Source: Planctomycetota bacterium
GTDB lineage: Bacteria > Planctomycetota > J058 > JAJDCQ01
Reading direction: 5' to 3'
NCBI GenBank assembly: GCA_029260755.1
Contig: JAJDCQ010000040.1
Location: 1 to 61,575, forward strand
DNA length: 61,575 bases
Part shown: piece after piece, positions 33,707-45,900 of the stretch
Layout: each line of letters begins with the position of its first letter
How positions within the stretch are numbered: position 1 is the first letter of the stretch
Program-made: the position numbers and the translations under genes
Notes under the pieces: model-generated
Told to the model about the DNA's origin: nothing
Database searches by the model: none
What the model saw: the letters and a program-made list of their open reading frames with translations, nothing else

Positions 33707-34600
33707 ATGGCTCGATCGCCCCGGACGACACGCTCGGTCGGAGCGCTCCTCGCGGAGCACGCCGCCGCCTTCGACGTCGAGGCGCGGGTCGCCCACGACC
33801 CGATCGAGCTCCCACGCCGCTTCGCCGACGCGCCCCGCGATGCCGAGGTCGTCGGCCTCGTCGCCGCGGCCCTCGCCTACGGCCGCGTCTCGCTCTTCAA
33901 GCCGAAGCTCGAGGCGTTCACGGCTGGCCTCGGCAAGCGCCCGGCCCGAACGCTCCGGGCCGCCTCACCGAAGAAGCTCCTCGCCCTCGCCGCACCCCTC
34001 GACTACCGCCTGACCCGGCCGGCCGACGCCGCGGCCGTCCTCTTCGCGATCGCGCGCGCCCTCGATGAGTGGGGATCGCTCGAGGCCGCCTTCGCCGCGC
34101 ACGACGAGGAGCCCGAGCCCGAGGACACCGTCGCCGCCCTCGGCGGGCTCGTCGCCTGGCTCCGCGAGACGGCGCTCGCCGCGCCGAAGCTCATCGGCGG
34201 CGCGATCTCGAGCCGACGGGTGAAGCACCTGCTGCCCGACCCGTTCGGCGGCCCCTGCAAGCGCCTCCATCTCTGGCTGCGCTGGATGGTCCGGCCGCCC
34301 GGGCCCGGGAGCGTCGACCTCGGCCTCTGGTCTCACCCGAGCCCGGCTCGACTGCTGATGCCGCTCGACACCCACATCGCCCGCGTAGCCGAACGGATCG
34401 GCCTGACCGAGCGGAAGACGTTCACCCTCCCGGTCGCCCGCGAGATCACCGCGGCGTTGCGCCGCCTCGACCCCGACGACCCGGTCCGGTTCGACTTCGC
34501 CCTCTGCCACCTCGGCGCGTCGGGGCTTTGCCCGGCCCGCCCGGTCGAGGAGGCGTGCTCGGGCTGCTCGTTCCGGCCGATCTGCCGCCACTGGGCCTGA
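33707..34600 (+). CDS. TIGR02757 family (DUF2400) protein
   Basis: A 297-residue protein matching the DUF2400/TIGR02757 family: LVAAALAYGRVSLFKPKLE, KRLHLWLRWMVRPPG, VDLGLW, LLMPLDTHIARVAERIGLTERK and the EITAALRRLDPDDPVRFDFALCHLG block. The C-terminal cysteine cluster (LCPARP...ACSGCSFRPIC) resembles the iron-sulfur loop of endonuclease III-like helix-hairpin-helix glycosylases, so a DNA-related role is plausible but unproven. It is followed by a repeat array. Confidence 0.9.
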   Translation: MARSPRTTRSVGALLAEHAAAFDVEARVAHDPIELPRRFADAPRDAEVVGLVAAALAYGRVSLFKPKLEAFTAGLGKRPARTLRAASPKKLLALAAPLDYRLTRPADAAAVLFAIARALDEWGSLEAAFAAHDEEPEPEDTVAALGGLVAWLRETALAAPKLIGGAISSRRVKHLLPDPFGGPCKRLHLWLRWMVRPPGPGSVDLGLWSHPSPARLLMPLDTHIARVAERIGLTERKTFTLPVAREITAALRRLDPDDPVRFDFALCHLGASGLCPARPVEEACSGCSFRPICRHWA

Positions 34601-34609
34601 GATCGCGTC

Positions 34610-34985
34610 GTTCCTGGAATAGATCTCGCGCGACGGCAATGACCCCGGGATCGGCAACTCTCAATCCGCGCAATCCGCGCAATCCGCGGTTCCCACTCGT
34701 TCGACGCCGAGAGAGACCGAACCGCGGATTTCGCGGATTGCTCGGATTGACTCGGACGTCGCCGAGCCATTGCCGTCGAGTCGCGGTACTCCCCCCGAGA
34801 CTCGTGTTCCTGGACCGGGAGCGCGTCGGCAATGAACTGAGCGCCCGGCAGCTCGCAATCCAGTCAATCCAACAATCCGCGGTTCTAGTTCGTTCAGCGC
34901 TCGAGAGAGCGGAACCGCGGATGACTCGGATTGACTCACGTGTCGCCAGGGCATTGCCAGCGACGGGATATGCTCCTGGGGATTG
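34610..34985. repeat. Array of two TCCGCG-type palindromic elements
   Basis: Hairpin units at about 34661-34749 and 34856-34937 are spaced 195 bp apart, the same period as the array at 16.0-16.6 kb. Boundary motifs are degenerate here: GTTCCTGGAAT at 34610-34620, GTTCCTGGACC at 34806-34816 and a poor copy near 34972. The linker again carries CCATTGCCG...CCCGAGA. The second unit is more decayed (AATCCAGTC, AATCCAACA). The array fills the convergent gap between the TIGR02757 gene and aceA. Confidence 0.9.
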
Positions 34986-35004
34986 AGCCGCTGAGCGATC
35001 CGCT

Positions 35005-36378
<1,374 letters not shown>

Positions 36379-36436
36379 GTCGTCTCTCCTCGGAGGTGGA
36401 ACTGTCTCGTTCTGTCGCGGCGGACCGCGGCGCCCG

Positions 36437-38047
36437 TCAGGAGCCCGCCGTGAGGATCTCGTACGCCGGCAGGGTCAGGAACTCGGTGAACTGCTCTTCG
36501 GTGCAGAGCCGCTCGAAGAGGCGCGCCGCCTCGTCGAACCGGCCCGCGTCGTAGGTCTCGGCGCCGAGCGCCGCGCGGAGCTCGGCGAGCTCCTCGCGCA
36601 TCGCGGCGCGGAGGCGATCGGCCGTGAGCCTCTCGCCGTCGTCGAGGACCGCTCCGTGCCGCACCCACTGCCAGAGCTGACTGCGGCTGATCTCGGCCGT
36701 CGCGGCGTCCTCCATCAGGTGATAGAGCGGCACGCATCCCTGGCCGCGGAGCCACGCCTCGAGGTACTGCACCGCGACGCGGATGTTGTGCCGGAGCCCG
36801 GCGACCGTGCGCGACCCGGTCGGCACGGCGAGGAGGTCGGCCTCGGTCACCTGGACGTCCTCGCGCTTCCGGTCGATCTGGTTCGGCCCCGGCATGTGCG
36901 CGTCGAAGATCTCCTTGGCGAGCGCGACGAGGCCCGGATGGGCGACCCACGTTCCGTCGTGACCCGCCTTCACCTCGCGGAGCTTGTCGGCCCGGACCTT
37001 CTCGATCGCCGCCGCGTTGGCCGCCTCGTCGTTCTTGATCGGGATCTGCGCAGCCATGCCGCCCATCGCGTGGACGGCGCGACGGTGGCACGTCTTGATC
37101 ACGAGCGAGGTGTAGGCGGCCATGAACGGCTGGGTCATGCCGACCTCGCCGCGGTCCGGGAGGAGGAACGCCGGATCGTTCCGGAGCTTCTTGATGAAGC
37201 TGAAGATGTAGTCCCAGCGGCCGCAGTTGAGGCCGGAGCTGTGATCGCGGAGCTCGTGGAGGATCTCGTCCATCTGGAACGCGGCGGTGATCGTCTCGAT
37301 CAGGACGGTCGCCTTCGTCGTCCCGACCGGCAGGGCGAGCGTCTCCTGCGCGGCGAGGATCACCTCGTTCCAGAGCCGCGCCTCGGAGGCGGCCTCGAGC
37401 TTCGGCAGGTAGAAGTAGGGGCCGGAGCCACGGTCGACCAGCTCGCGCGCGTTGTGGAAGAAGTAGAGCCCGAAGTCGACGAGCGACCCGGGGGCGGGGT
37501 CCCCGTCGACGAGGATGTGCTTCTCGGGGAGGTGGAGCCCGCGCGGGCGGACGAGGAGGGTGGCCGGGCGCTCGACGAGGGCGTACCGCTTGCCGGTGTC
37601 GGGATGGGTGAAGTCGATCTGCCGCCGGATCGCGTCGAAGAGGTTCTTCTGGCCCTCGATGACGTTGCTCCAGGCGGGCGCCGTCGAGTCCTCGAAGTCG
37701 GCCATGAACACCGACGCGCCCGAGTTCAGGGCGTTGATGATCATCTTCCGGTCGACCGGCCCGGTGATCTCGACCCGGCGGTCGATCAGGTCCGCCGGGA
37801 GGGGCGCGACCGTCCAGTCGCCCGCCCGGATCGAGGCCGTCTCCTCGAGGAAGCGTGGCCGCTCCCCCGCGTCGAACCGCGCCTGGACCTTCTCACGCTC
37901 GGCGAGGAGCGCCCCGATCCGCGGGCGGAAGCGCCGGACGAGGTCGGCGAGGAACGCGAGCGCCTCGGCGCTCAGGAGAGCCTCGGCCCCGGCGGGAACG
38001 GGCGCGCCGAGAGTGACGCCGGCGGGTAGGTCGGTCGGGACGGTCAT
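36437..38047 (-). CDS. aceB: Malate synthase A
   Basis: A 536-residue isoform-A malate synthase. It has the segment [70 protein letters not shown] and the C-terminal [17 protein letters not shown]. It condenses glyoxylate with acetyl-CoA to malate. It is the first gene of the aceB-aceA operon, with GAGGAGGAG before its ATG. No dedicated regulator (IclR type) lies next to it. Confidence 0.96.
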   Translation of the reverse strand: MTVPTDLPAGVTLGAPVPAGAEALLSAEALAFLADLVRRFRPRIGALLAEREKVQARFDAGERPRFLEETASIRAGDWTVAPLPADLIDRRVEITGPVDRKMIINALNSGASVFMADFEDSTAPAWSNVIEGQKNLFDAIRRQIDFTHPDTGKRYALVERPATLLVRPRGLHLPEKHILVDGDPAPGSLVDFGLYFFHNARELVDRGSGPYFYLPKLEAASEARLWNEVILAAQETLALPVGTTKATVLIETITAAFQMDEILHELRDHSSGLNCGRWDYIFSFIKKLRNDPAFLLPDRGEVGMTQPFMAAYTSLVIKTCHRRAVHAMGGMAAQIPIKNDEAANAAAIEKVRADKLREVKAGHDGTWVAHPGLVALAKEIFDAHMPGPNQIDRKREDVQVTEADLLAVPTGSRTVAGLRHNIRVAVQYLEAWLRGQGCVPLYHLMEDAATAEISRSQLWQWVRHGAVLDDGERLTADRLRAAMREELAELRAALGAETYDAGRFDEAARLFERLCTEEQFTEFLTLPAYEILTAGS

Positions 38048-38116
38048 GAGCTCCTCCTCTCGGCTCGCAAAGATAACAGAACCGGGCGAGGAGCTCTTCA
38101 GATCGGTGGGGAGCGG

Positions 38117-39511
38117 TCAGCCTCCCTCGTCGCCTTCGACCCTCTTCTTCCGGCCACCGCCGGCTCCGCGCCTCGCGCGGCGCGCGAGGACCGCCTGGAG
38201 CTCGGCGTCATCGATCAGGCCGCTGTCGTCGGCGTCGATCCGATCGAAGGCCTTCTTCAGGCTCTCGGGCGCCTCGTCGACGGAGATCCCGCCGTCGCCG
38301 TCCTTGTCGCAGCGCTTCATCACGCGAGCCGCCCGGGCGGCGATCTCGGGCGCGACCGCCGCGGGGGCCTCGACACCGCCCGCGCCCGGCTCGGCGGTCC
38401 CGTCGTTCGGCTCGAGCTTCTTTCCGTTCACGTCCGTGCCGGCGACGAGCCGGGCGATGAACTGAGCGTCGTTCCACTTGGGGCCCGTCGCCTTCTCGCC
38501 CTTCTCTCCCTTCGCGGCGCGGGGCGTCTTCGCCGCCTGACGAACGGCCACGAGCTCGAGGCTCGGGATCACGTAGAGGCGCTGCTTGCCCGCGCCGGCC
38601 GCCATCACCATGTCGGCCGGCACGACGTCCCTCCCCTTCTCGTTGGGCGCGCCGAGCCACCAGGTCAGCCCGTAGCGCTCGTTCTGCTCGCTTCCCCGGA
38701 AGCACTCGGCGAGCAGCTTCGGATCGAGGATCTGCTGATCCTCGCCCCAGGTTCCCCGCCGCCGGATGAGCTCGCCGAAGACGGCCCACTCGCGCGCGGT
38801 GAACGTGGCGCCGGACGGCAGGTTCGGGTTGCCATCGGCGCCCCGCCGCCAGCTCGCCGGCTCGCAGCCGATCGGATCGAGGATCCGCCGCTTCAGGTAG
38901 GCGAGCGGATCCTCCTCGTGCTCGGCGAGCTTGCGCCGGATCACCTCTCCGAAGACCTGATAGGCGACCGAGCCGTAGCCGAACGCCGTGCCCGGCTCGG
39001 TCTCGACCGGCTGGGTGATCGCCTCGGCGTAGGTCGGCGTCTTGCCAACCCACGTCTTGAGCCCGCTCCGGAGCGAGAGGAGCTGTCGGATCGTGATCGT
39101 CGCCTTCCGAGGATCGTCTTGCCACTCGGTGATCGTGTCGGCGACCTTCTCGTCGAGGTCGAGGATCCCGTCGCCGGCCGCGGCCACCGCGATCGCCCCG
39201 CTGAAGCTCTTCGTCCCGCTCGCGAGCACGTGGGCTCGCTCGGGCGCGCCGCCGTTCGGGTAGTCCTCGAAGACGACCTCGCCGCCGACCATCACGACGA
39301 GCGAGACGCCGCCCCGTCCGGCGCTGTACTCGGCCGCCAGTTGGTGGTGCTTCGCCGCCCGGGGACCGGTCTCGGGAGCGGGCGCCGGCGCCGGCGCGAC
39401 GTCGTCGTCCGCCCGGACGCCCGACGGAGCGAACGCGACGAGCGCGCCGAGCAGCAACGCGGTCGACGCGACGAGGGCTCGGCCCCGCGCCGCGGTGGTG
39501 GTCGTGATCAT
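38117..39511 (-). CDS. Secreted class C beta-lactamase-fold serine hydrolase with EF-hands
   Basis: A 464-residue protein with a signal peptide (1-34, cleaved near VRADD). The serine hydrolase domain (~50-350) carries the SxxK nucleophile S98-G-T-K101 and the second-motif Y179-G-S. Residues ~405-455 form a pair of EF-hands (DKDGDGGISVDE, DADDSGLIDDAE) that should bind calcium. The usual substrates of this fold are esters, amides or D-Ala peptides; the actual one is unknown. A fusion to EF-hands is frequent in Planctomycetes. It lies 70 bp downstream of the DUF1501 gene on the same strand. Confidence 0.85.
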   Translation of the reverse strand: MITTTTAARGRALVASTALLLGALVAFAPSGVRADDDVAPAPAPAPETGPRAAKHHQLAAEYSAGRGGVSLVVMVGGEVVFEDYPNGGAPERAHVLASGTKSFSGAIAVAAAGDGILDLDEKVADTITEWQDDPRKATITIRQLLSLRSGLKTWVGKTPTYAEAITQPVETEPGTAFGYGSVAYQVFGEVIRRKLAEHEEDPLAYLKRRILDPIGCEPASWRRGADGNPNLPSGATFTAREWAVFGELIRRRGTWGEDQQILDPKLLAECFRGSEQNERYGLTWWLGAPNEKGRDVVPADMVMAAGAGKQRLYVIPSLELVAVRQAAKTPRAAKGEKGEKATGPKWNDAQFIARLVAGTDVNGKKLEPNDGTAEPGAGGVEAPAAVAPEIAARAARVMKRCDKDGDGGISVDEAPESLKKAFDRIDADDSGLIDDAELQAVLARRARRGAGGGRKKRVEGDEGG

Positions 39512-39581
39512 CGATCTTCTCCCACGGAAATGGCGACGGCCCGCGCGAGCGGGCCGTCGATCCTTCGAGCCTGGGTCGGGT

Positions 39582-40949
39582 TCAGTCGGCGATGTCGGTC
39601 GCCGGCAGCAGCTCCGCGACCGGCTTGCCCTTGTCCGAGAGCTGGAGCGGGCGCCCGTTCGGGCTGATGTACTCCTTCTCCCAGTCGATGCCGAGCCGCG
39701 CCAGGACGGTCGCCATCAGGTCGGGCACGCCGACCGGCCGCTCGGCCGGCGCCATGCCGTCGGGCGAGGTCGCGCCGATCACCTGGCCCGTCTTGAGGCC
39801 GCCGCCGGCGAGGACCGCGCTCCACGCCCGCGGGAAGTGGTCGCGACCGCCGTTGGCGTTGATGCGCGGCGTCCGGCCGAACTCGCCCATGCACATGATG
39901 ACGGTCGACTCGAGCAGCCCCCGGTCGCGCAGGTCGGCGATGAGGGCGCTCATGCCGCGGTCGAGCTGCTGGCTGTTGCTCGCCACCTTCTCGAAGTTCT
40001 CGCGGTGGGTGTCCCAGCCGCCGAGGGTGACCTCGATGACGCGGATCCCCTGCTCGACCGCCTTCGCGGCGAGGAGACATCCCTGGCCGAACTTGCTCTG
40101 GCCATAGGCCGCGAGGCGCTTCGCCGGCTCGCCGGAGATGTCGAACGCGGACCGCGCCTCGCTCCGCATCAGGCGCACGGCCCGGTCGGTCACCTTCTGC
40201 CGATCGGCGACGAGCTCGCTGTCGCCGCGGCTCTTGCCGAAGCGATCGCCGAACATCTTGAGGAGGGCGAGGCGGCGGTCGTAGCGCTTCTCGGTCACCC
40301 CGTCGGGCGTGGCGAGGTCGTCGACCGGCTTCTGCGGGTTCCGCATGATCAGCGGCGCGTGCCGCACGCCGAGGAAGCCCGACCCGTAGGCGGCTCCGCC
40401 GATGGAGCAGTACGACGGCAGCGGCGAGTCGGGGTCGCCGATCTCGTTGCTGATCACCGAGCCGAGGCTCGGGTGCTTCACGGCGCCTCCGGGCGGGTAG
40501 CCGGTGTGGAGCAGGTAGCGGGCCCGGTCGTGGTTGCCCTCCTTGGAGGTCATCGACCGGATGATCGCGATGTCGTTCGCCACCTTCGCGACGCCGGGCA
40601 GGTGCGGGCTGATGCGCATCCCGCTGACCGCCGTCTCGATCGGCACGTACGGCCCGCCGTTCTTGTGGTCCGGCTTCGGGTCCCACGTGTCGAGCTGGCT
40701 CATCCCGCCCGACATGTAGAGGACGACCAGCGACTTCGCCTTGCCGGCGGCCGCCCCGCCGCCGCCCTTGCGGGCGGTCTTGGTCCCCTCGTCGCCGAAG
40801 GCCATCGTCATGCCGAGGCCGTTGGTGGCGAGGAAGCCGATCGAGCCGAGGGCGGCCATCCGCATGAAGTCCCGGCGGGAGGCGTCGAAGATCAGCGACT
40901 GACGCTCGTTCGCGTGATCGTCGCAGGAGCAGTCTCGTTCGTTCGTCAT
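39582..40949 (-). CDS. DUF1501 domain protein, Tat-exported
   Basis: A 455-residue protein with a Tat-type signal (SRRDFMRMAALGSIGFLAT, twin Arg at 25-26). The DUF1501 sulfatase-like domain follows: VLYMSGGMSQLDTWDPKP, GVAKVANDIAIIRSMTSKEGNHDRARYLLHTGY and VIMCMGEFGRTPRINANGGRDHFPRAWSA. The reaction is unknown. These proteins are expanded in Planctomycetes and typically follow a DUF1549/DUF1553 gene, as here (21-bp gap). The N-terminal tail has two Cys before the signal (CSC). Confidence 0.92.
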   Translation of the reverse strand: MTNERDCSCDDHANERQSLIFDASRRDFMRMAALGSIGFLATNGLGMTMAFGDEGTKTARKGGGGAAAGKAKSLVVLYMSGGMSQLDTWDPKPDHKNGGPYVPIETAVSGMRISPHLPGVAKVANDIAIIRSMTSKEGNHDRARYLLHTGYPPGGAVKHPSLGSVISNEIGDPDSPLPSYCSIGGAAYGSGFLGVRHAPLIMRNPQKPVDDLATPDGVTEKRYDRRLALLKMFGDRFGKSRGDSELVADRQKVTDRAVRLMRSEARSAFDISGEPAKRLAAYGQSKFGQGCLLAAKAVEQGIRVIEVTLGGWDTHRENFEKVASNSQQLDRGMSALIADLRDRGLLESTVIMCMGEFGRTPRINANGGRDHFPRAWSAVLAGGGLKTGQVIGATSPDGMAPAERPVGVPDLMATVLARLGIDWEKEYISPNGRPLQLSDKGKPVAELLPATDIAD

Positions 40950-40970
40950 GGGATCACTCTCTCTCGACGA

Positions 40971-42914
40971 TCAGTGGTTGAAGAAGAACTCGCTGCTGTT
41001 GAGCAGCGCCCAGAACACGTCCTCGAAGACCTGACGACGCGCGTCGTCGCCCTCGGCCGACTTCAGCATCTTCGTCACCTGCCTCATCTCGGCCTTCTCG
41101 GGGAGCCGACCGACGGAGCGGAGGAAGACGTGCTGGATCCGCGCCTCGTCGTCGTTCCGGCCGGCGAGCGCCTCCTCGAGGACCTGGGCGATGCCCGCCT
41201 CGACGCCGCGGTTCGTCAGCTCGCCGTTGAGGAACATGAGCGCCTGCGGGATCGAGCTCTCGTAGTCGAGCGCCTCGAGCCCCTCGTCGTCGTCGAACGC
41301 GTAGATGAAGCGCTGGAGGAGCTGGAGCCGCATCCGGATCGCGTCGCGCGGGTTGAGCGTCTTACGTCGCGCGCCCCGCTTCCCCTTCTGACGGCGCTTG
41401 CGAAGCTGCTCGCGGACGGTCGTGCCGGCCGCCTCGCCCGCGGCCACCTCGTCGACGCCGGTGGCGCGCATGAGCGAGCCGAAGAGCGCCTCGGGCGGGA
41501 GGGGACGGAGGTAGCTGCGAGCGTAGTGCTCGGCGTCGCCGGCGTTGCTCTCGTTCGGCACGCTCGAGAGAGCGTAGGTGTCCGAGAGGGCGATCGCGCG
41601 GATGATCGAGCGGAGGTCGTAGCCCGAGTCCTCGAAGCCCTTGGCGAGCGTCGCGAGGAGCTCGGGGTGGGTGGCGCCCGCCTCGAGGTCATCGATCGGG
41701 TCGACGATCCCGCGACCGAACATGGCGGCCCAGATCCGGTTGACCTGCGCCTTGCTGAAGAGCTCGCTGCCCTCGGCGCTGATCAGGCTCGCGAGCTGGT
41801 CGCGGCGGTTCTTCCCGCTCTTGCGCTTCGGCATCGTCCCGTCGATGAACGTCGGGTCGATCACGTCGGGGCGGAAGACGGCGTTCGGCGTCCGGACGAT
41901 CATCTCGCGATCGGTGTCGCCGGGCTTCGGGATCCGGATCTCGCCCGAGCGCGTCTCCTGGACGCCCCAGCGCCGGCCCTCACGCATCCGCTGACGGATC
42001 CGGTCGAGCATCATCCCGCGGATGTCCTCGCCGTCCATGCCGGGGCCGGGCCGCTGCATCCCGCCGCCGTCCATGTACCCGCCGCGCCTGGGCATCTCGG
42101 CCGGCTTCTCGCCGGGCTTCGCATCGGGCTTCTTGTTCGGCTTCTTCTTGAGGTTCACGCGTCGCTGCTGCGTCCGGGCGAAGAACCCGGCCATCCCGAA
42201 GAAGTCCTTCTGGGTGGTGTCGGTGTAGGGGTGGTCGTGGCACTGGGCGCACTGGATCTGCGTGCCGAAGACGAGCCGGCTGATCGCGCCGCTGACCTCG
42301 GCCGCGCCCGGGTAGCGCACGTAGAAGGCGACCGAGCCGTTGCCCTCCTCGTCCATCCAGCCCTCGGTGCGGATGAGCTCGCCCATGACCTCGTCGTAGC
42401 CCCGACCGCTCGCGAGCTCGTTCACGAACCAGTCGATCATGAACGCGGAGATGAACGCGCCGCGGCCGTCCTGACCCGTCGAGCCGCGGCCGACGAAGGC
42501 CGCCGAGAGCTGGCTGCCCCAGTGGACGGGCCACTCCTCGCTGGCGAGGAGCTCATCGATCTTCTCCACCCGCTTGTTCGCGCTCTTGCTCTTCACGAAC
42601 GCGATGATCTCATCGGGGGTCGGGACCGTGCCGGTCAGGTCGATCCGGAGCCGGCGGAGCCACTCGGCGTCGGTCGCGGCGTCGCTCGGCTTCAGCCCGG
42701 CCTTGGCCCACTGGGCCCGGATGTGACGGTCGATCTCGCCGGCGAGGGCGGTCGAGACGTCGTTGGCGCGGGTTCGATCCGCGGGGTCGTCATTGCCCGC
42801 GAGGACGGGCTCGGGGGCCGCGTGCGGCCACGCGACGACGGCCGCGAGGATCGCGAGGATCGCCACGCAGGCGGCCCGGCGCGCCGAGCGGCGCTTCCGC
42901 TGAGGAGAGGCCAT
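40971..42914 (-). CDS. DUF1549/DUF1553 (planctomycete cytochrome-associated) protein
   Basis: A 647-residue protein with an N-terminal export signal (RRAACVAILAILAAVVAW...). DUF1549 spans ~55-270 (LRRLRIDLTGTVPTPDEI, and FGTQIQCAQCHDHPYTD, with a CxxCH haem-type motif) and DUF1553 spans ~380-640 (LFSKAQVNRIWAAMFGRGIVDP, IPQALMFLNGELTN). A Lys/Pro/Met-rich insert separates them. The pair with DUF1501 is typical of Planctomycetes and is thought to act on large extracellular substrates, though the function is not established. The ATG at 42914 has CAGGAGA upstream and shares two bases with the divergent CHAT gene's ATG. Confidence 0.92.
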   Translation of the reverse strand: MASPQRKRRSARRAACVAILAILAAVVAWPHAAPEPVLAGNDDPADRTRANDVSTALAGEIDRHIRAQWAKAGLKPSDAATDAEWLRRLRIDLTGTVPTPDEIIAFVKSKSANKRVEKIDELLASEEWPVHWGSQLSAAFVGRGSTGQDGRGAFISAFMIDWFVNELASGRGYDEVMGELIRTEGWMDEEGNGSVAFYVRYPGAAEVSGAISRLVFGTQIQCAQCHDHPYTDTTQKDFFGMAGFFARTQQRRVNLKKKPNKKPDAKPGEKPAEMPRRGGYMDGGGMQRPGPGMDGEDIRGMMLDRIRQRMREGRRWGVQETRSGEIRIPKPGDTDREMIVRTPNAVFRPDVIDPTFIDGTMPKRKSGKNRRDQLASLISAEGSELFSKAQVNRIWAAMFGRGIVDPIDDLEAGATHPELLATLAKGFEDSGYDLRSIIRAIALSDTYALSSVPNESNAGDAEHYARSYLRPLPPEALFGSLMRATGVDEVAAGEAAGTTVREQLRKRRQKGKRGARRKTLNPRDAIRMRLQLLQRFIYAFDDDEGLEALDYESSIPQALMFLNGELTNRGVEAGIAQVLEEALAGRNDDEARIQHVFLRSVGRLPEKAEMRQVTKMLKSAEGDDARRQVFEDVFWALLNSSEFFFNH

Positions 42915-45900
42915 GATCCGATCTCCTGAGAGTTGGGAGAGTTGTGGGCGAGCGAAGCCGCTCGCACAGTCCATCAACGCCCTCGGCCCCAGGAGGTTTC
43001 GGCCTTTTTCTCGGGATGACGCACCGCGACTCGGCGGCCCGACCGCTGGCTGGCTGCTCGTCACTGTCCTCTTCATCATCGCACCTTCCTCCGTCGTCCG
43101 ATCCCAGGACGGCCCCGACGCCGTCCCCGACGAGGTCGCCGAGATCGACCGGCGCTGGAGGACGCTCGAGAGCCAGGGCCGCCTGCTCGAGGCGGTCCCC
43201 ATCGCGCGCGAGGCGCTCGCGGTCCGTGAACGACTCTTCGGACCCGAGGACCGGCGGACCGCCTCGGGCCTGCTCTTCGTCGCCGACCTCCTCCGAAACG
43301 GCGGGCGTCCGGCCGAGGCCGTCCCGCTCTACGAGCGAGCCCTCCGGATCAGCGAGAAGGTGCGGGGCCGGACCGACGAGTACGTCCTCTCGCGCCTGAT
43401 CGAGCTCGCCTACGCCCACCGAGACCTCGGCGAGTCGGCGAAGGCCGACGCCTACCTCGCCGACTGCCAGACGCGCGCCGTCGAGGAGTTCGGCCCCGAC
43501 GATCCGATCCTCGCGAAGGTCACCTGCGACCGGGCGATCTCGCTCGCGCGCCTCGGCCGCGACGCCGAGGCTCGAGCCCAGCTCGACCGGGCGATCGCGC
43601 TCGACGAGAAGGCCTACGGCGCCGACCCGAAACACCTCGCCGGCGGCCTCTTCCGCCTCGCCGAGCAGTTCACCGCGGCGGCCGAGCCGGCCCTCGCGGT
43701 GAGCGTGCTCGAGCGGGCACGCGAGCACCTCGAGCGGGCGGGGCTCGGCGAGACCGACGCCGGCGCCGCGGTCCGGCTCGGAGTCGGAAACGCCCTGGCG
43801 GAGCTCGGCCGCTACGAGGCGGCGGTCCGGGTGCTCCGCGAAGCCGTCGCCGTCATCGAGGCGATCGACGGCCGCGCCCTGCCGAACGCGCTCCAGTCGC
43901 TCGCCCGCGCCCATCTGTCTTCGGGTCGCCCGGACCTGGCCCGACCGCTCCTCGAGCGCGTCCTCGCCGAGGTCGAGCGGGTCGACGGCTCCGACCACCC
44001 GATCCTGATCGGGCCGCTGGGCGACCTCGCCCACGCGCTCTCGGCGCTCGGCCAGGACGCCGAGGCGACCGAGCTCTACGCCCGCACGCTCGCCATCGCC
44101 GAGCAGTCGTCCGGACCCGACAGCCAGATCGTCGGCATCCTGACGACCAACCTCGCCACCAAGCTGCTCGAGCTCGGCGAGCTCGACCGGGCGCGCCCCC
44201 TCGCCGAGCGCGGGCTCGCGACGCTCGTCCGGACGCTCCCGGGCGGCCACGCCCAGCTCGCGGCCCCCCTCGCGGCCGTCGCGATGGTCCGGCTCCGCGA
44301 GGGGCACGTGCTCGACGCCGCGCTCCTCCTCGAGCGAGCCGAGGCGCTGGCCCGGCGCGCCTTCGGCGCGGACCATCCCTGGGTCGCCGTGTCCCGGAGC
44401 CTGCTCGCGCACGCCTACCACGGCCTTGGCCGTCGGGACGAGGCGGCGGCGATCCTGAGGAGCTGCCTCGCCATCCTCGAGCGCGCCCGTGGCGAGGACG
44501 ACCGACGCGTCATGAACCTCGTCGTCGAGCTCGCCTACCTCGAGGCGCGCCGCGGCGAGATGACCGAGGCCCGCGCGCTCCTCGAGAGGGCGGTCGACTC
44601 CGCGAATCGACAGGTGCGCCTGCGCGCCCGGAGCGCCACCGCCCGCGAGCGCGTCGCCGCCGCGGCCGACGCGCGCTCGGTCCTCGACCACTGGCTCGGG
44701 TTCACCGGCGACACCGGCGGAGTCGGCTACGACGCCGTCCTGTCGCTGCACGGGATCGTCGCCCGCGTCGGCGAGGCGGAGGGTCGGGCGCAGCGCGCCG
44801 CCGACGCCGAGACCCGGACGATGCTCGATCGGCTCTCCGAGGCCCGGCGCGCCCTCGCCCGGACGTTCCACGCCCGCCCCGCCGCCGGCGCTCCGGCCGA
44901 GGCGACGTGGCGGGAGCGCTTCGCGCGCGACAAGGCCCGCGCGACCGAGCTCGAGCTCGCGCTCGCCGCCCGCTCCGGGCGGTTCCGGGCGATCGACGGA
45001 CGGCTCGACCTCGGCCTCGACGACGTGCGCGGCCGTCTCGGCGCCGACGAGGCGCTCGTCCACTACCTCGTCCACCGCGGAGCGGTGAGCGCGTGGGTGA
45101 TCCGGCCCGGTGACGTCGCGCCGGTCCGCGCCGAGCTCGGCGACCCGGCGGCGATCGAGTCAGCCGCGGCGCGCTTCGTCGACGCGGTCCGGAGCGCCGA
45201 GAGCGTCGAGGATGAGGCGTTCATCGAGGCCGGCCGCGGCCTGGCGAAGCTCGTCTGGGATCCCGTCGCCGCGTCGCTGCCCGAGACGACGCGGACGGTG
45301 CACCTCGTCCCCGACGGCGTCCTCGCGACCGTCCCCTTCTCCGCGCTGCCCGACTCAGGCGACGGGGCGCACCTCGTCATCGATCGCCTGGCGATCAGCT
45401 ACCTGGCGACGGCGCAGGACCTCGTGCCCTGGCCCGGAGCAGACGCGCCCGCCTCCGGCCTCCTCGCCGTCGGCGGGATCGACTACGGCGAGGGCGATCG
45501 ATTCGCGCCGCTCGCCTTCTCGCGCGTCGAGGTCGACGCGATCGCCGAGCTGGTCCGCGCCGCCGATCCGGCCGCGGACCCCGCGAGCGTCATCATCCTG
45601 GAGGGCGCGGCCGCGACCGAGTCGGCGCTGCGTCGCCTCGCCCCGGGCCGCCGCCTGCTCCACCTCGCGACCCACGGCTTCATCCGGGCCGACGATCGGT
45701 CGCCGAAGTCGGAAGCGAGCCCGCTCGGCGGGGGCCTGCAACGGCACCTCGTCGAGACCGACCCGATGCTCGCCGCCGGCATCGCCCTCGCCGGCGCGAA
45801 CCGCGGCGGCGACGCGGGGGAGGACGATGGGATCCTGACCGCCCTCGAGGCGAGCTCGCTCGACCTCGATGCGGCCGATCTCGTCGTCCTGAGCGCCTGC

